A DNA stretch of 64,000 nucleotides from Methyloversatilis universalis (GTDB lineage Bacteria; Pseudomonadota; Gammaproteobacteria; Methylococcales; Methylococcaceae). A program made the translations under genes and the position numbers. The DNA lies in contig DYIL01000001.1 in NCBI GenBank assembly GCA_020723665.1, positions 124,001-188,000 of the forward strand. Direction: 5' to 3'. A model generated the notes under the pieces. That model did not search any database. It saw only the letters and a program-made list of their open reading frames with translations, and was not told where the DNA came from. Of this stretch, positions 8,644 through 19,800 are shown in pieces (positions within the stretch are counted from its first letter, which is position 1; each line of letters opens with the position of its first letter).

Positions 8644-8810
8644 GTCTCCTGGACGAATGTTATGTGTCTCATCAAAATTGATCCGAGTTCTTTATTTGCT
8701 GCTTTGAGATGCTACATATTGACTGATCTTCTTTTCTCCTCTTTCATCAAATGTCAAACCTGCAATCCAATTTGTTCGATGGCCCAATTCGCTTGTTATC
8801 AGAAGCCGGT

Positions 8811-9551
8811 TTAGCGGCCTTCTTCGTATAGCCAGTACGTGCGTTTTTTTAACAGCCGCAAAACCACGCTGATCACGCCTGCGCCGACAAAGAAATACAG
8901 CCAGAAGTCCTGAATTTCCCTGACCCATGCGACGCATAAGCTATCGAATATCTCCAAGATAAAAAATGAGGCGGCGATATTGAACAGACCTGGATATTCC
9001 CGCTTCAGTACGGTCCGCAGCGAAAACTTTAAGCTGGCTGGACGGTAATGTTTCAGACTCGGAATGATCGCCGGAGTCCGGGTTGCCCATTCCTCGAACT
9101 CCTTGCCGAATTTTTTATGGAGATATCTCTCTTCGGCGAACATGATTCGTTCGTAATAAAGCCAAAAGAGCAGAAAACAGATCAATGCGAGCCACCATAA
9201 CCCCGTCCAGAGAACAATCCCCAAAAGGATGACAAAATTGCCCAGATAAAGCGGATGGCGCACCATCGAATAGATACCGATGGTATTGAGTGTCTCCGCG
9301 CGTTGGCCGTCCGTATTGCGGCCCGATGTGCCTTTCGGTACTTGTCCGACCACATAACTCCGGAAAGTCAGTCCGGCCAGTGAAATGAATAGGCATAGCG
9401 CTTTCCATTCCCATCCTATGGAAAAGGCCGGGCGATAGTCGTTACTGGCCAACATCGCGAAAACAATGATTGGAACCAGCATCAAGGGCATGTAACTGCG
9501 TTTTCGAAACAGCCAATTGCCAACTTTCTCAAACTCGTTCTCTAAACTCAT
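8811..9551 (-). CDS. Isoprenylcysteine carboxyl methyltransferase-family membrane protein
   Basis: A 246-residue polytopic membrane protein of the ICMT/PEMT-like methyltransferase family. The SAM-binding C-terminal signature GIYSMVRHPLYLGNFVILLG lies near residue 95, followed by a Y-E-R-I-M-F-AEERYL segment typical of bacterial family members. Bacterial substrates are mostly unknown. The gene is more AT-rich than its neighbours, suggesting a separate origin. It lies between the duplicated copper-type genes and a multicopper oxidase, all on the minus strand. Confidence 0.8.
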   Translation of the reverse strand: MSLENEFEKVGNWLFRKRSYMPLMLVPIIVFAMLASNDYRPAFSIGWEWKALCLFISLAGLTFRSYVVGQVPKGTSGRNTDGQRAETLNTIGIYSMVRHPLYLGNFVILLGIVLWTGLWWLALICFLLFWLYYERIMFAEERYLHKKFGKEFEEWATRTPAIIPSLKHYRPASLKFSLRTVLKREYPGLFNIAASFFILEIFDSLCVAWVREIQDFWLYFFVGAGVISVVLRLLKKRTYWLYEEGR

Positions 9552-9557
9552 GGCGAT

Positions 9558-9746
9558 TCACATCCGTAAGGTGGATTTTGATCGTCGATAGTTTTTTAAA
9601 ACCTTTCGGATTTCCACCACCGTTAGCGGAACTAGCCCCTGCACGGAATCGGTCGAAAGCCGGGCAGCCAACTCGAGCCGCGGTCGGTCATGCCAGCGCT
9701 CTGTCGCGGCGGTATCCTCGTTGTCGCGATCCTGCGCAAGCTCCAA
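9558..9746 (-). CDS. Possible 62-residue hypothetical protein or gene remnant
   Basis: A short frame between the ICMT-like gene and the multicopper oxidase. The translation is charged and has no recognisable motif (e.g. TVVEIRKVLKNYRRSKSTL). No clear ribosome binding site is seen. It may be the 3' end of a lost gene. Its reality is doubtful. Confidence 0.2.
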   Translation of the reverse strand: MELAQDRDNEDTAATERWHDRPRLELAARLSTDSVQGLVPLTVVEIRKVLKNYRRSKSTLRM

Positions 9747-9773
9747 TTTGCCTGATGGGCGCTTCGCATGGCG

Positions 9774-10676
9774 CTAGAAACCCTCGTAGCGGAATAAGGT
9801 GCCCATCCCGGCATCGGCGTGGTGAAGCTCATGGCAGTGGAAAGACCAACGTCCTGGGTTCTTCGCCACGAACTCGAGGTCGTAGCGCTCTCCGGGAGCC
9901 AGAGGCACCGTATCCCTGGAGAACGGCATCGGGAGCCGGTTGCCATCGATGGCCCCGACCTTCAGCGTGTGACCGTGCAGGTGCATGGGATGGATCGACA
10001 TGGAACTGGCGTTGATGAGACGGAGCTTCACCCGCTCGCCTTTGTTGACCATCAAATGATCGGTGGCCGGCCAGGCTTTGCCGTTCATAAAGAAGAGATT
10101 CGGCTCCATCAGATCGGAGTCCGGATTCGTGTCGGTCATCATGGGATCGAGCTTCTCGTTTCGATCCGAGAGGATAACGGTGTATTCCCGGTCGGCCCGG
10201 CGCTCGTTCTTCCCTTCGACGATGAATGCTCCGTACAGGCCCATCTGCATCTGCATCGCTTCATCGGGGATCGGGCCGCCGGAACCGTGGGTGTGATAGA
10301 AACGTGTCCCTGCCGGCTTGGCGATGAACTTGTAAACGAATTTGCCGCCCGGCGGTACCGCCTCTTGGCTGACCCCCGGAACCCCGTCCATGTCGGCGGG
10401 AACCTCGACGCCATGCCAGTGGATGCCCGTCGGAACCGGCAGATTGTTGGTGAAATGGATCGTGACGAGTTCGCCTTCCTTGACTCGGATCTCGGGGCCC
10501 GGAATCTGGCCGTTGTAGGCCCAGCCCTTCAGTTTCAGACCGGGGCGGGGCTCCCAGTCGATCTCCTCGGCGGTCAGCGTGTACTCCGCCGCCTCTGCGA
10601 CACCGATCAAAAGGACGCCGCTCAGGGCCACGGCCAGTCTTTTCAGAAAGGTGCTTATTTTCGGGTTCATTCTCAT
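9774..10676 (-). CDS. Two-domain multicopper oxidase
   Basis: A secreted 300-residue multicopper oxidase with a signal peptide (to GVAEA) and two cupredoxin domains. All four copper-ligand motifs are present: IHWHG (near 85), FYHTHG (near 125), HPMHLHGH (near 230) and FHCHELHH (near 275). This length matches two-domain laccases, which act as trimers, rather than three-domain CopA proteins. It probably oxidises Cu(I) or organic substrates in the periplasm. It lies upstream of the duplicated metal genes on the same strand. Confidence 0.85.
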   Translation of the reverse strand: MRMNPKISTFLKRLAVALSGVLLIGVAEAAEYTLTAEEIDWEPRPGLKLKGWAYNGQIPGPEIRVKEGELVTIHFTNNLPVPTGIHWHGVEVPADMDGVPGVSQEAVPPGGKFVYKFIAKPAGTRFYHTHGSGGPIPDEAMQMQMGLYGAFIVEGKNERRADREYTVILSDRNEKLDPMMTDTNPDSDLMEPNLFFMNGKAWPATDHLMVNKGERVKLRLINASSMSIHPMHLHGHTLKVGAIDGNRLPMPFSRDTVPLAPGERYDLEFVAKNPGRWSFHCHELHHADAGMGTLFRYEGF

Positions 10677-10962
10677 CTTGCTATTCCGGGTTGTTTACAA
10701 AGAGGGACGTCCGGCGCATGGCTTATGGCGATACTGCCGGCGATTGGGCTTGACTCACCAGGAAATGACGCGATGGCCTACCTGACGCACAAAAGCCCTT
10801 CGTTTCCGTGCCGCAAAAGCTCGGAAACTGCACGCAAACTCAATTGGCAATCGGCGTGCCATCCGGATTCCGAAGCGCATCGAGCCCCATTCCAGCGATG
10901 GGCAAACTCCCTATATCTTCGAGGTGTGAGGGAATTGGTTACAACCGACGATTTGGATCACA

Positions 10963-12435
10963 CTACGGCTCGATTCCCCGGCCCGGATTTGGTCCCACGG
11001 CGCGGACAGCGCTTGGCAAGGCCGCAGATTCCACTTCGACGCCGGGCGCGTCGGATGGTCGTTCGCTGGGTTCCCCCGGTGCGGCAAGGCCGTCCAAGAG
11101 GAGCAGACCGCGGATTTCCGCGACGCTCCGCCAGAGGCCGGCTAGGGCCGTCACATAGGCCGCCTGGGCCTGAAACAGGGTGCGCTGGGCGATCAGGACC
11201 TGCGGATAGGCGGCGGCCATCTGCCGGTAGCGCTGCAGGTACATTTCATACGCCTGCCGGGCGTCGTCGAGAATGTGAGTGCGGTAGGTCTCCACCGTCT
11301 GACGCTGAGTGAGATAGTCGGCGTAGGCGGCCGACAGCCGTCGCTGGAGGGACAGTTCCACGCGCTGGACCTCGAGCCGCGCGCCGTTGAGATCGGCGTG
11401 CGCCGCCCCGACGTTGCCCTGATTCCGGTCGAACACGGGCAGCGGCACCCGGACTTCGGCGAAGCCTTCCGGGCCGACCACCTGATTTCCCGGCGCGAAC
11501 CGCTCGAAGTTGTAATGGACGCCGAGGCGCACGGTGACGTTGGGAATCCATTCGACCTGCGCCCGCTTGAGCGCCGCTTCGGCGCGCCGCACCTGGGCCT
11601 CGGCGACCTTGAGTTCCGGGCTGCCTTCGAAAAGGGAGGCCACCGCGCCCTCCCAGGTCAGATCGGGAACGGTCTCCTCCAGAGTGCCGGCCAGCGGACG
11701 GCGCTCCAGCTCGGCAGCGCCGACGACCGCCGCCAGCCGGCGCCAGACCTGGTCGAGGCCGTTCCGTGCGGTCTCCCGCGCCAATTGTGCCTGGCGCGCC
11801 TCGATTTCGGCCTGCAGTAGATCGGGGCGGTCCGCCTGGCCGACGTTGATGAGCTGCTGGGTGATCTCGGTAGCCTCTCGCGCAAGCTCCCCCAGCCGTT
11901 CGCGCAGGGTGAGGAGCTGCTGCGCGCCCAGGGTCTCGTAGTACAGCAAGCGAATATTGTTCAGCACCCGCAAACGCTGCCCCTCGGCCTGTGCCTCCGC
12001 GCGCGCCTCTTCCTGCTCGAACACCCGACGGCTGAGCCCCAGCTTGCCCGCCGTGACAAGGGTCTGCTCCACGAAACCCCCATGCTCGCCGCCCGAGGCC
12101 CGCTCGCTGATCTCCTGGCCGTCGTACCCTATCACCGGATTGGGATAAAGGCCTGCCTGAAGCTTGCGCTGGGCCGCCGCTTCGATCCGGGCCGCCGCCT
12201 GGACGAGGGTCGGATTCCGCTCCAGCGCCAGCTGTTCCAGTTGCTCCAGGGTCAGCTCACCTGGGATCGGCTGGGACTGTGGGTGCGGAGCCGTTGCGGT
12301 AGGCGGCTCATGGACATGCCGGACGGCTTCGGCGGCAAGCGGCCCCGCCGCCCAGCACCCACCGAGCAGAACCGCGCCGACAAGTTGGACGCACCATGGA
12401 AAGCGGCCGGTCGTGCATCTCATTGACTTATTCAT
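10963..12435 (-). CDS. TolC/CzcC-type outer membrane efflux protein
   Basis: A 490-residue outer membrane factor of the TolC family. It has a signal peptide and two OEP repeats with the ELTLEQLEQLALERNPTLVQAAARIEAA start, long coiled coils and a Pro-rich C-terminus. It is closest in style to CzcC/CusC-like or CopB-cluster proteins. The start overlaps the 3' end of the upstream multicopper oxidase gene by eight bases, so the two are translationally coupled. No RND pump or membrane fusion protein is seen in the window, so it may work with a pump encoded elsewhere. Confidence 0.85.
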   Translation of the reverse strand: MNKSMRCTTGRFPWCVQLVGAVLLGGCWAAGPLAAEAVRHVHEPPTATAPHPQSQPIPGELTLEQLEQLALERNPTLVQAAARIEAAAQRKLQAGLYPNPVIGYDGQEISERASGGEHGGFVEQTLVTAGKLGLSRRVFEQEEARAEAQAEGQRLRVLNNIRLLYYETLGAQQLLTLRERLGELAREATEITQQLINVGQADRPDLLQAEIEARQAQLARETARNGLDQVWRRLAAVVGAAELERRPLAGTLEETVPDLTWEGAVASLFEGSPELKVAEAQVRRAEAALKRAQVEWIPNVTVRLGVHYNFERFAPGNQVVGPEGFAEVRVPLPVFDRNQGNVGAAHADLNGARLEVQRVELSLQRRLSAAYADYLTQRQTVETYRTHILDDARQAYEMYLQRYRQMAAAYPQVLIAQRTLFQAQAAYVTALAGLWRSVAEIRGLLLLDGLAAPGEPSERPSDAPGVEVESAALPSAVRAVGPNPGRGIEP

Positions 12436-13846
12436 GGTGGTGGGGCGGCGTCCTTCGCTTCGGCTTCCCTTTGGCGGCCTGAGCCTGAAGCGCCTTGATC
12501 TTCTCGTACTGATCCGGTTCGAGCACGCGGACCAGGGTCATCATGCCCTGGATGCCGCCGCTCCAGCCGGTCCGCAAACCCTGTGTCTCCGGTTTGGCGA
12601 CCGCCTCGTCGTCTGCCATGAACATGTCCTGGGGATAGCCGGGGACGCGCGGCGGCTGGACTCCTGCGCCATGCCGGCCATGCGGCGGCAGGTGAGCCGT
12701 CCGTTTTTCCAGATCGGAGCCGCCGCCCATCGTCCGCCCCAGGCTGGGACCCTGTTCCTCCGAAAGCGCGTGACCCTGCCGCGGCATGCCCATCCCTTCC
12801 GTCATCCCCATGCCGGCATGCAGGCCCTGACCGGCGTGCGCCAGCGGACCCACCATGGAGGCCATGTGGTTCATCATGTGGTGAGGCAGGTGACAGTGCA
12901 GCGGCCAGTCGCCCGGATACTTCGTCTCGAACTCGATGTCCCGCGCTTGGGCGACTCCCAGCAACACGGTATTGGCCGGCGTCCAGGCCGCCTCGGGCAC
13001 ACGACCGGCCTCGGTGCCGGTCACATAAAAGGTATTGCCGTGCAGGTGGATGGGGTGGTGGTCCATCCCCAGGTTTACCATGCGGATGCGCACCCGATCG
13101 CCCCGGCGCACGATGAGCGGGGTCGTCGCAGGTCCCACCTTACCGTTGATGGGGAGCCAGTTGAACTCCATCGACAGGCTGTTCGGCACCGAGTTGTTGG
13201 GCAAAATGGCGAACTCCTGGAAGATCAACCCGAAATCCTTGTCAACCCGGGGCTGGTACGGCTCCTTGGGGTGCATGATGAACAGCCCGATCATTCCCAT
13301 CATCTCCTGCATGGCCATGTGCGAATGATAGAAGAAGGTGCCGTGCTGGTGCAGGGTAAATTCGTAGACATACTTTCCTCCCGGCGGAATGGCATCCTGA
13401 TGCACGCCGGGCACCCCGTCCATCGCGAACGGGATCTCGAAGCCGTGCCAGTGCATGGAAGTCGGCTCGGGCAGCCGATTCTCGACGACGATCCGCACCC
13501 GATCCCCCTGCCTCACCTCGATGGTGGGTCCCGGCATATGACCGTTGAAGCCCCAGACGTCGAAGCTCCAACCGGGCTTGAACTCGCGCTTCACCACCTC
13601 GGCAATGAGGTGAAAGACTTTGACGCCGTTTTCCAGGCGCCAGGGCAGCTTGGGGATATCGGGGGTTTCCACCGGCAGGAAATCGCCAGTCCCGGCTTGT
13701 TCGGAGGGTGGTGCGGCCGCAGCCGGCTTCGCCTCGACGGTTTCATGGTCCGGATGGCCGGTCGGGGTGTCCTGGGCACGCAGGGAACGAATACCCAGAA
13801 GGGTCGACGAAGCCATCAGCCAACGAAAAAAATCGCGCCGAATCAT
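12428..13846 (-). CDS. Tat-exported multicopper oxidase (CopA/CumA-like)
   Basis: A 472-residue multicopper oxidase with a twin-arginine leader (MIRRDFFRWL). Copper motifs: MHWHGFEIP (near 130), FYHSHMAM (near 170), HHPIHLHGN (near 280) and LHCHLPHHMMNHM (near 325). After the last motif comes a long Met/His/Gly-rich tail ending in HHHE, which probably binds copper. Tat export fits folding with metal before secretion. It is first in a minus-strand operon with the TolC-like gene. Confidence 0.85.
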   Translation of the reverse strand: MIRRDFFRWLMASSTLLGIRSLRAQDTPTGHPDHETVEAKPAAAAPPSEQAGTGDFLPVETPDIPKLPWRLENGVKVFHLIAEVVKREFKPGWSFDVWGFNGHMPGPTIEVRQGDRVRIVVENRLPEPTSMHWHGFEIPFAMDGVPGVHQDAIPPGGKYVYEFTLHQHGTFFYHSHMAMQEMMGMIGLFIMHPKEPYQPRVDKDFGLIFQEFAILPNNSVPNSLSMEFNWLPINGKVGPATTPLIVRRGDRVRIRMVNLGMDHHPIHLHGNTFYVTGTEAGRVPEAAWTPANTVLLGVAQARDIEFETKYPGDWPLHCHLPHHMMNHMASMVGPLAHAGQGLHAGMGMTEGMGMPRQGHALSEEQGPSLGRTMGGGSDLEKRTAHLPPHGRHGAGVQPPRVPGYPQDMFMADDEAVAKPETQGLRTGWSGGIQGMMTLVRVLEPDQYEKIKALQAQAAKGKPKRRTPPHHHE

Positions 13847-14310
13847 AGTTCAAGAACTTGCTGTACTGTCCATATCAGGGCTGTTTGACCCGGGCGCTCC
13901 ATGACGGGTTCGTGACGGTCTTTCGTGCTCCGTCAGCCGCTTAGGGGAGCAACTCAGGCAGAACGACAAGCGTCCCGGACTGACTGACTTGAACGGATGG
14001 GTCATGTTTTTCCATGCCTTCTAGCTGATCAAAAATTCCTTCATCTACCATAGGGTTTGGATAACAGATCGTTTAAAGCGAAAAACAAGCCAAGTTTGAC
14101 TGACCGTGAAGTCCACGCGTGGGCTTTCTACGGAGGTCTCCCTTCATTCAAATGTGATGCTGCGGGTTACATTTAACTATCAAAATCACACTGGTAATCG
14201 GCTGAGGTACGGGAAGACACGCCATTGATATTCGCGAATCAACGCAAATGATTCCGTCCTTCGCAATCTATTCAAACACCGGGACCTAAAAAGACCAAGA
14301 TAATCGCCGC
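13847..14310. other. Boundary between copper cargo and transfer genes, no gene seen
   Basis: About 460 bases between the divergent multicopper oxidase and traF genes. It must hold promoters in both directions. I see a 10-bp palindrome ATTCGCGAAT at 14230-14239, about 75 bases before traF, but no assignable operator. No integrase, inverted repeat or target duplication marks this junction. Confidence 0.5.
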
Positions 14311-15318
14311 ATGAATCGGCAATCTTGGCTTCTTCTATTTCCCTACCTGCTGTTGGCGCCCCACTTGGCCAGGGGATCGGATTCCGCTCCAGCTCCTGAG
14401 CCTTCTTTTTTTCTCGATAAAGAGCGCGGGTGGTTTTGGCGAGAAGTCGAACCCGAACCCAAAAAGTCGGAAAAGGTCAAGCCGGTCGAAGAAGCGAAAG
14501 CTCAATCGCCACCCATTACCCAGTCTGAACCCGCCAAACCTGAACTGCCCCCACTATCCGCCGAATGGTTCAGGAAAAATCTGGAGCGCTATCGGGACAA
14601 GGCCATCGACGATCCTACTTCGGAAAATGTCGCGGCCTACTATTACTTACAGCGGGTGATGATGGACAAGGCCCAGCGCTTCACCGACGTGGCACGGCAT
14701 GTGGTCATGTCCGATCCCCTGCTCGACGAAAACACCCGCCGGCCGATTGCGACCTTTGCCGTCAATGAAGCCAACCACCTGGCCGGCCTCGCGAGCGAAC
14801 AGGCGCTCACGACGATCGCTCAGAAGGCTGGAATTCTGTTCTTCTTCCGGTCCGACTGCCGCTACTGTCACATTCAAGCCCCGCTCCTGGCCCTGCTCGA
14901 GAAGCGCTTCGGCTTCAAGGTCTACGCGGTATCGCTGGACGGAAGACCCATGCCGGGCGACCTTTACACGGATTTTCATACCGACCAAGGGCAGGCTCAA
15001 CTGTTGGGCGTCGTATCCACACCGGCCCTGTTCCTGATGAAGCCGCCCAGCGACTTGGTGCCGCTCTCTCAGGGCGTCCTGTCCCTGGACGACCTGTCCG
15101 GACGGATCATCCTGGCCGCCAAGGAGTCGGGCTGGATCGATGATGCCGTGTTCGAAGCCTCTCGCGGCCAGCGCCTGATGCCAGCGATCCTCCCGCCGCC
15201 CTTCGCCATCACCGCCGAGGTGATGAGCAATCCCGTGGAGATGATCGACGCCCTGCAACGGCAAGCCGGAGTCCTCGCCAGTGAACCGCTACAGATACCC
15301 GTCCTCCGGAGTCCGTAA
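14311..15318 (+). CDS. traF: Conjugal pilus assembly protein TraF
   Basis: A 335-residue periplasmic protein with a signal peptide and a thioredoxin-like domain in its second half. A CRYC active-site motif follows ILFFFRSD near residue 185, and a cis-Pro turn (VVSTPALFL) lies near residue 235. This matches TraF of F-type type IV secretion, which helps assemble pilus and mating proteins through disulfide chemistry. It is first of the traF-traH-traG block, and its stop overlaps the traH start (TAATG). The N-terminal Pro/Lys/Glu-rich stretch is a linker. Confidence 0.9.
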   Translation: MNRQSWLLLFPYLLLAPHLARGSDSAPAPEPSFFLDKERGWFWREVEPEPKKSEKVKPVEEAKAQSPPITQSEPAKPELPPLSAEWFRKNLERYRDKAIDDPTSENVAAYYYLQRVMMDKAQRFTDVARHVVMSDPLLDENTRRPIATFAVNEANHLAGLASEQALTTIAQKAGILFFFRSDCRYCHIQAPLLALLEKRFGFKVYAVSLDGRPMPGDLYTDFHTDQGQAQLLGVVSTPALFLMKPPSDLVPLSQGVLSLDDLSGRIILAAKESGWIDDAVFEASRGQRLMPAILPPPFAITAEVMSNPVEMIDALQRQAGVLASEPLQIPVLRSP

Positions 15319-16796
15319 TGCCGCCCTTCCAATCGCAAACAGTTGCTTCGGGAGCGCCAAAGCGACCCTTCCAAACCCGCCGAACGACCGTACTCTTTTG
15401 GGTCCTGTCGCTACCGCTCGTAGCGAATGCCGACCTCCAGCAAGAAATGGACGCCATGTTCGGTACGATGACCAACGTGACGAGTCCCACCGCCCACCTG
15501 GGGCAGCGCCGGGGCGTGATCACCGCCGGGTCCGTGGTTTCCCGCAATAGGGTCATGAACGCCAACCTGGTGTCCTTCGTTCCTCCTTCGTTCAGCGCGG
15601 GATGCGGCGGCATCGATCTGTTCGGCGGGTCGTTCTCGTTCATCAACATGAACCAGTTCATCGACTTGATGCGGGCCGTGGCGGCCAACGCCGCCGGCTA
15701 TGCCTTCCAGCTGGCGATCAACGCGATGTGCCCGGACTGCGGCAACATCATGTCGGATCTCCAGAAGAAGGTGCAGCAGCTCAATCAGTTGTTCTCCAAC
15801 TCCTGCCAACTCGCCCAAGGCCTCGTCAACGACGCGGCCAGTCTTCTGCCGGCGGAAACGCAGGCCACCATGAAGAAGTCGACCGTCTCGTTTTCGAAGG
15901 GCATCACCGACGTGTTCGGGGCCTTGACCAATGCCAGTTCCCAGGGCGATCCCACCAACCAGGTGAAGACCAACGCCGCCGCGGACATGGAGAAGGTCAT
16001 TCAGGGCAATCTGGTCTGGCGCGCGCTCAACCGGAATAACGCGGGCAGCTGGTTCAAGTTCGGCGGCAACGACTTCCTGGAAGCGGCGATGAGTGTCACC
16101 GGTTCGGTGATCGTCCAGCCCCCGGAGACGGCCCCCGACGGCAAGGGCGAAAGCAACCCGGTCGTCACGCTGCCCAACCTTCTCAGGATCAAGGACCTGC
16201 TCAACGGCTCGGGCGGTTCCGATTACCAGAAGGTCAAGATCTACGACTGCGATACCACCGACATCGATGGCTGCCTGAACCCGACGCCGGTGGACGTTTC
16301 CCTCACCGGACTCAAGCAGCGGGTTCGGGACCTTCTGGTGGGGACCGGCGCCAGCAACGGGCTGCTCTACAAGTTCGCCACCAACACCGGTCCCCTGACC
16401 GCCGAGGAAATGGCCTTCATGGAACTGGTGCCCGGCGCCATCAGCGCCATGATCCGCAACCTGGCCCGCGAGGATTTTGGGCTGGCCCGTCTGTTCGCCG
16501 ACGAGGGCTCGCCGGTGATCGCCCTGGAAATGGCCCAGCTCATGATTCAGGGCATGCTGGACGCGGTCCGGCAGGCCAGTTCCCTGCAGGATCACGCCTA
16601 CGCCACGAAGCTCGCGGATTCCCTCGGCAAGGCGCGTCTGGATCTGCAGGCCGAGTCGGCGGAGTTGTCAGGCCGCTACGGCAATCCGCAAACGCTCATG
16701 CAGTTCTACACCAACTTCATGAGCGGCTCGAAGGCCCGGACCTACGGATCCTTCGCACAGACGCCGGGATCCCAAAACGCCTATCCGACCCCCTGA
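15318..16796 (+). CDS. traH: Conjugal transfer protein TraH
   Basis: A 492-residue TraH, a periplasmic/outer membrane component needed for F-type pilus extension. A cleaved signal (to PLVANA) follows a basic N-terminus. The family start DLQQEMDAMFGTMTNVTSP and the CGGIDLFGGSFSFIN motif (near residue 95) are clear, as is the CPDC pair near 140. The start overlaps the traF stop. A short gap leads to traG. Confidence 0.9.
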   Translation: MPPFQSQTVASGAPKRPFQTRRTTVLFWVLSLPLVANADLQQEMDAMFGTMTNVTSPTAHLGQRRGVITAGSVVSRNRVMNANLVSFVPPSFSAGCGGIDLFGGSFSFINMNQFIDLMRAVAANAAGYAFQLAINAMCPDCGNIMSDLQKKVQQLNQLFSNSCQLAQGLVNDAASLLPAETQATMKKSTVSFSKGITDVFGALTNASSQGDPTNQVKTNAAADMEKVIQGNLVWRALNRNNAGSWFKFGGNDFLEAAMSVTGSVIVQPPETAPDGKGESNPVVTLPNLLRIKDLLNGSGGSDYQKVKIYDCDTTDIDGCLNPTPVDVSLTGLKQRVRDLLVGTGASNGLLYKFATNTGPLTAEEMAFMELVPGAISAMIRNLAREDFGLARLFADEGSPVIALEMAQLMIQGMLDAVRQASSLQDHAYATKLADSLGKARLDLQAESAELSGRYGNPQTLMQFYTNFMSGSKARTYGSFAQTPGSQNAYPTP

Positions 16797-16808
16797 GGAA
16801 ATCCCGCC

Positions 16809-19800
16809 TTGGTCTTCGAGATCTTTTCCATTGGCGACTCGGCGTTTCTGGCAGCCATCCTGAATGCGATCGCCATGATCGCCGGAACCGGGCACTACAC
16901 CATGGCCGCCGGCGTCGGCGCCGTCCTGGGTGTGATGATGACCCTGCTCAGGGGGCTGACCCACTACGACGCACGCGGCATCCGCTATCAGGATGTGCTG
17001 GCGTCGATCCTGATCTATCTGACCCTGTTCGCTCCCGGGGTTAAGGTCTCCATCGAAGACGCCTACACCGGGCAAGTGCAGGTGGTCGACAATGTTCCCC
17101 TGGGGCCCGCGGTGGCGGGCTCGATCCTGTCCAACATGGGGTACCGCCTCACCCGCTTGTTCGAGCAGGCCTTCTCCACACCCAGCATGACCGAGCACGG
17201 CTTCGCCGATACACTCCAGGTCATGACCACGGTCCGGAAGAATCTCCTGTCCAGGATCCAACTGGGCAAGGCGAACTCGCCCAACAGCGGCGGCGATCTC
17301 GAAAATTCCCTGGTCAATTACGTCAAGGAATGCACGCTCACCGGCGTCGACTTGGGGCTGATGACGCTGGACGGGATCCTGCGCAACAGCCAGGTCCTGA
17401 ACGCCATCAAGTTCGACTCCGACGTTTACACCACGGAAATCTACACCGGCGGCGCCCCGAAAATTCTGGATTGCACCGACGCCTGGACGACGCTGGACCT
17501 CTACGTGAGAAACCTGGCGGTCCCGGAAGTCGAGAACGTCCTGAAGGAAGCGCTGAAGGTCGCCCTGCCGGCGGACGTTCAGCCGAGAATCGACGAGGCC
17601 CTGACGGTCCTGACCGGCGGCAGCGTCACCGCCCTGGACTACATGCTGGCCTCGCTGATCACGCCGATGTTCGAGAAGGGCGTGGTGGGGCGGCATGAGG
17701 ACGGCCTGAAATGGAACAAGGCCGCCATGGTCGAGCAGGCCATCCAGCAGCGCAATAGCCAATGGGCCGGCGAGCAGACTCTGTTCACCCGCATCGTCCG
17801 CCCGATGATGACTTGGATCGAAGGCTTCAGCTACGCCATCACCCCGCTGATGGCCTTCGCCGTCATGCTGGGCGCCCGGGGCATTCACATCACCGGCCAA
17901 TACTTTCTGATGCTGCTGTGGATTCAGCTCTGGATGCCGATCCTGGCGATCGTCAACCTGTACATCACGATGTCCGCCGCCGGCAAAATGGCCGCGCTTG
18001 AGGCCGCGCAGTTCAATCTGCCGTCGATCTACGGCATCTACCAGATGGACATGGCCATCCAGGAATGGCTGGGTGTCGGCGGCATGCTGGCCTCGTCGAC
18101 GCCCGCCATCGCTCTCATGCTGGTCTACGGCGGCTCGATCACCGCCACCCATTTCCTGGGTAGGATGCAAGGTGGGGATTTCATCGACGAAAAAATCGCC
18201 TCGCCCAATATCGTCAGCCCGGCGCCGGTCATGAATATGCAGCCGAACTATCAGCATGCGCCGTTGACCGGTGTGACCCTGTTCGGTGCCGAAAGAGTCT
18301 TGCCGTCCTTCCAGGCCGGCAAGGATCTGAGCGCCTCGGTCTCTTCCGCCTCCGCATGGCTGCAACAGGCCTCCAGCAGTTTCATGGACAGCCTGTCGAA
18401 CACGGCATCCCATTCCAGCGGGCTCTCCCACGAAGGGTTCGACGCGCATGCCTTGGGCAGCCGAATAGCGAGCAGCACGAGTCAGACCGATAAATTCATC
18501 CGGGCAACCGGCGAGGATTTCGCTCAACGGTATCGAGACACCGGAATATCCGGCGACGATTTCGCGGCCTTGGTGGGTGGTTCGGCCGCGATCGCCGGAT
18601 CATTGGGAAAAGGTAAAGAGAGCGACAAGGAATCTTTGGCAAATCTCAAAGGTTCGGTATCGGGACAGCTCCAGAATCGATTTCATGTGGGGGAGAGCCA
18701 AGCCGACGAAATCGCATCGGACATCTCTCAAAAGGTCGCCAAGGACCATGGCTGGCAAACCGACCTCGCGCGCAGCGTCGCCACCGATGTTCAGTCGGGA
18801 ACACGGGAGGTGGCCTCCCTGGGGCTCCAAAGGCAGGAGTTGTCTTCGCTGCAGCAAAGCGCGACCGATACCGTTTCGGCTTCCGAAACCTATAACCGAA
18901 CCATGTCCGCGCAAAGCCGATTCGGCGTATCGGCAACCTATGGCGCCGCCGAGACGGGCCTCAGATTCGCAAGTAGTCAGACTTTGATGTCGGGGTTGGA
19001 TGCCGCGCTCGACCGCTTCGGCCTGCGCGGGGATGCCCAGCGCCTTGGCGCGGAATGGCGAGCGTCCGGGTTGATCGCCGATAAAGAACAGGCTTATGCG
19101 GCCGCAGGGATGTCGTTACTCACAGGACATTCGTCTCCCGTTTTCAGGCACCTGGATGGCGATGATTCGCGCACGGCGGAATCGATCGGCTATCAGCTTC
19201 TCGGTGATGCCTGGAACGCACCCAAACCCGGCACCGATGCACGCCCGGATGCCAATGCCGGATTGGTCAGCCAAACGCCGGAATTTGGAGTGGCGAAATC
19301 GAAGGTGGAACAGACCGGCTTCCACGATCCCAGAAACGAAACGCGAGGACTGGAAGGCCGTGTCACCGACCGCATCCAGTTGACCGAAGGACACATTGCA
19401 GGCGGCGAGAGATCCGTTGACGAGGCTTATCGCGCAGGTCAGAAGCAAGTGGACAGCTCGGCCGATGAAGGATTTGGAAACATGGATTCCGACAAGGCTG
19501 CATTCTTCCGCTCGGAAATCAGTAAGGCTGCTAAGGGCGGGCAGTCACTGGCAGAGATGAATTACGATGCGGTGGGTGGGGCGATTTATGACGCTGTACA
19601 GAAAACGCAAGGACTTGGGCACTACGGTGCTGGTGGTATCAGTGCTTTCGTGGGTGCATTCAAAGATGCACGTTCACAGGGCAAGACCATGTGGCAATCC
19701 TTCGAGGCCGCTTACCGCGCAGCCCCAGAAGGCGGCGCTGCGGCAGTTGATACCTGGGCTGATCAGCGCGTGGCTGAAACTGGGAACCGACTGACCGATG

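Noticed and set aside
14230-14239. ATTCGCGAAT palindrome before traF as an operator
   Set aside because: A 10-base palindrome alone is not significant in 64 kb, and no second copy was seen before the other tra operons.
16668-18527. A 619-codon open frame on the minus strand opposite traH/traG
   Set aside because: It lies wholly opposite real tra genes; its composition (many H, Q, D, G, R) is that of an antisense shadow in GC-rich DNA, with no family motif.
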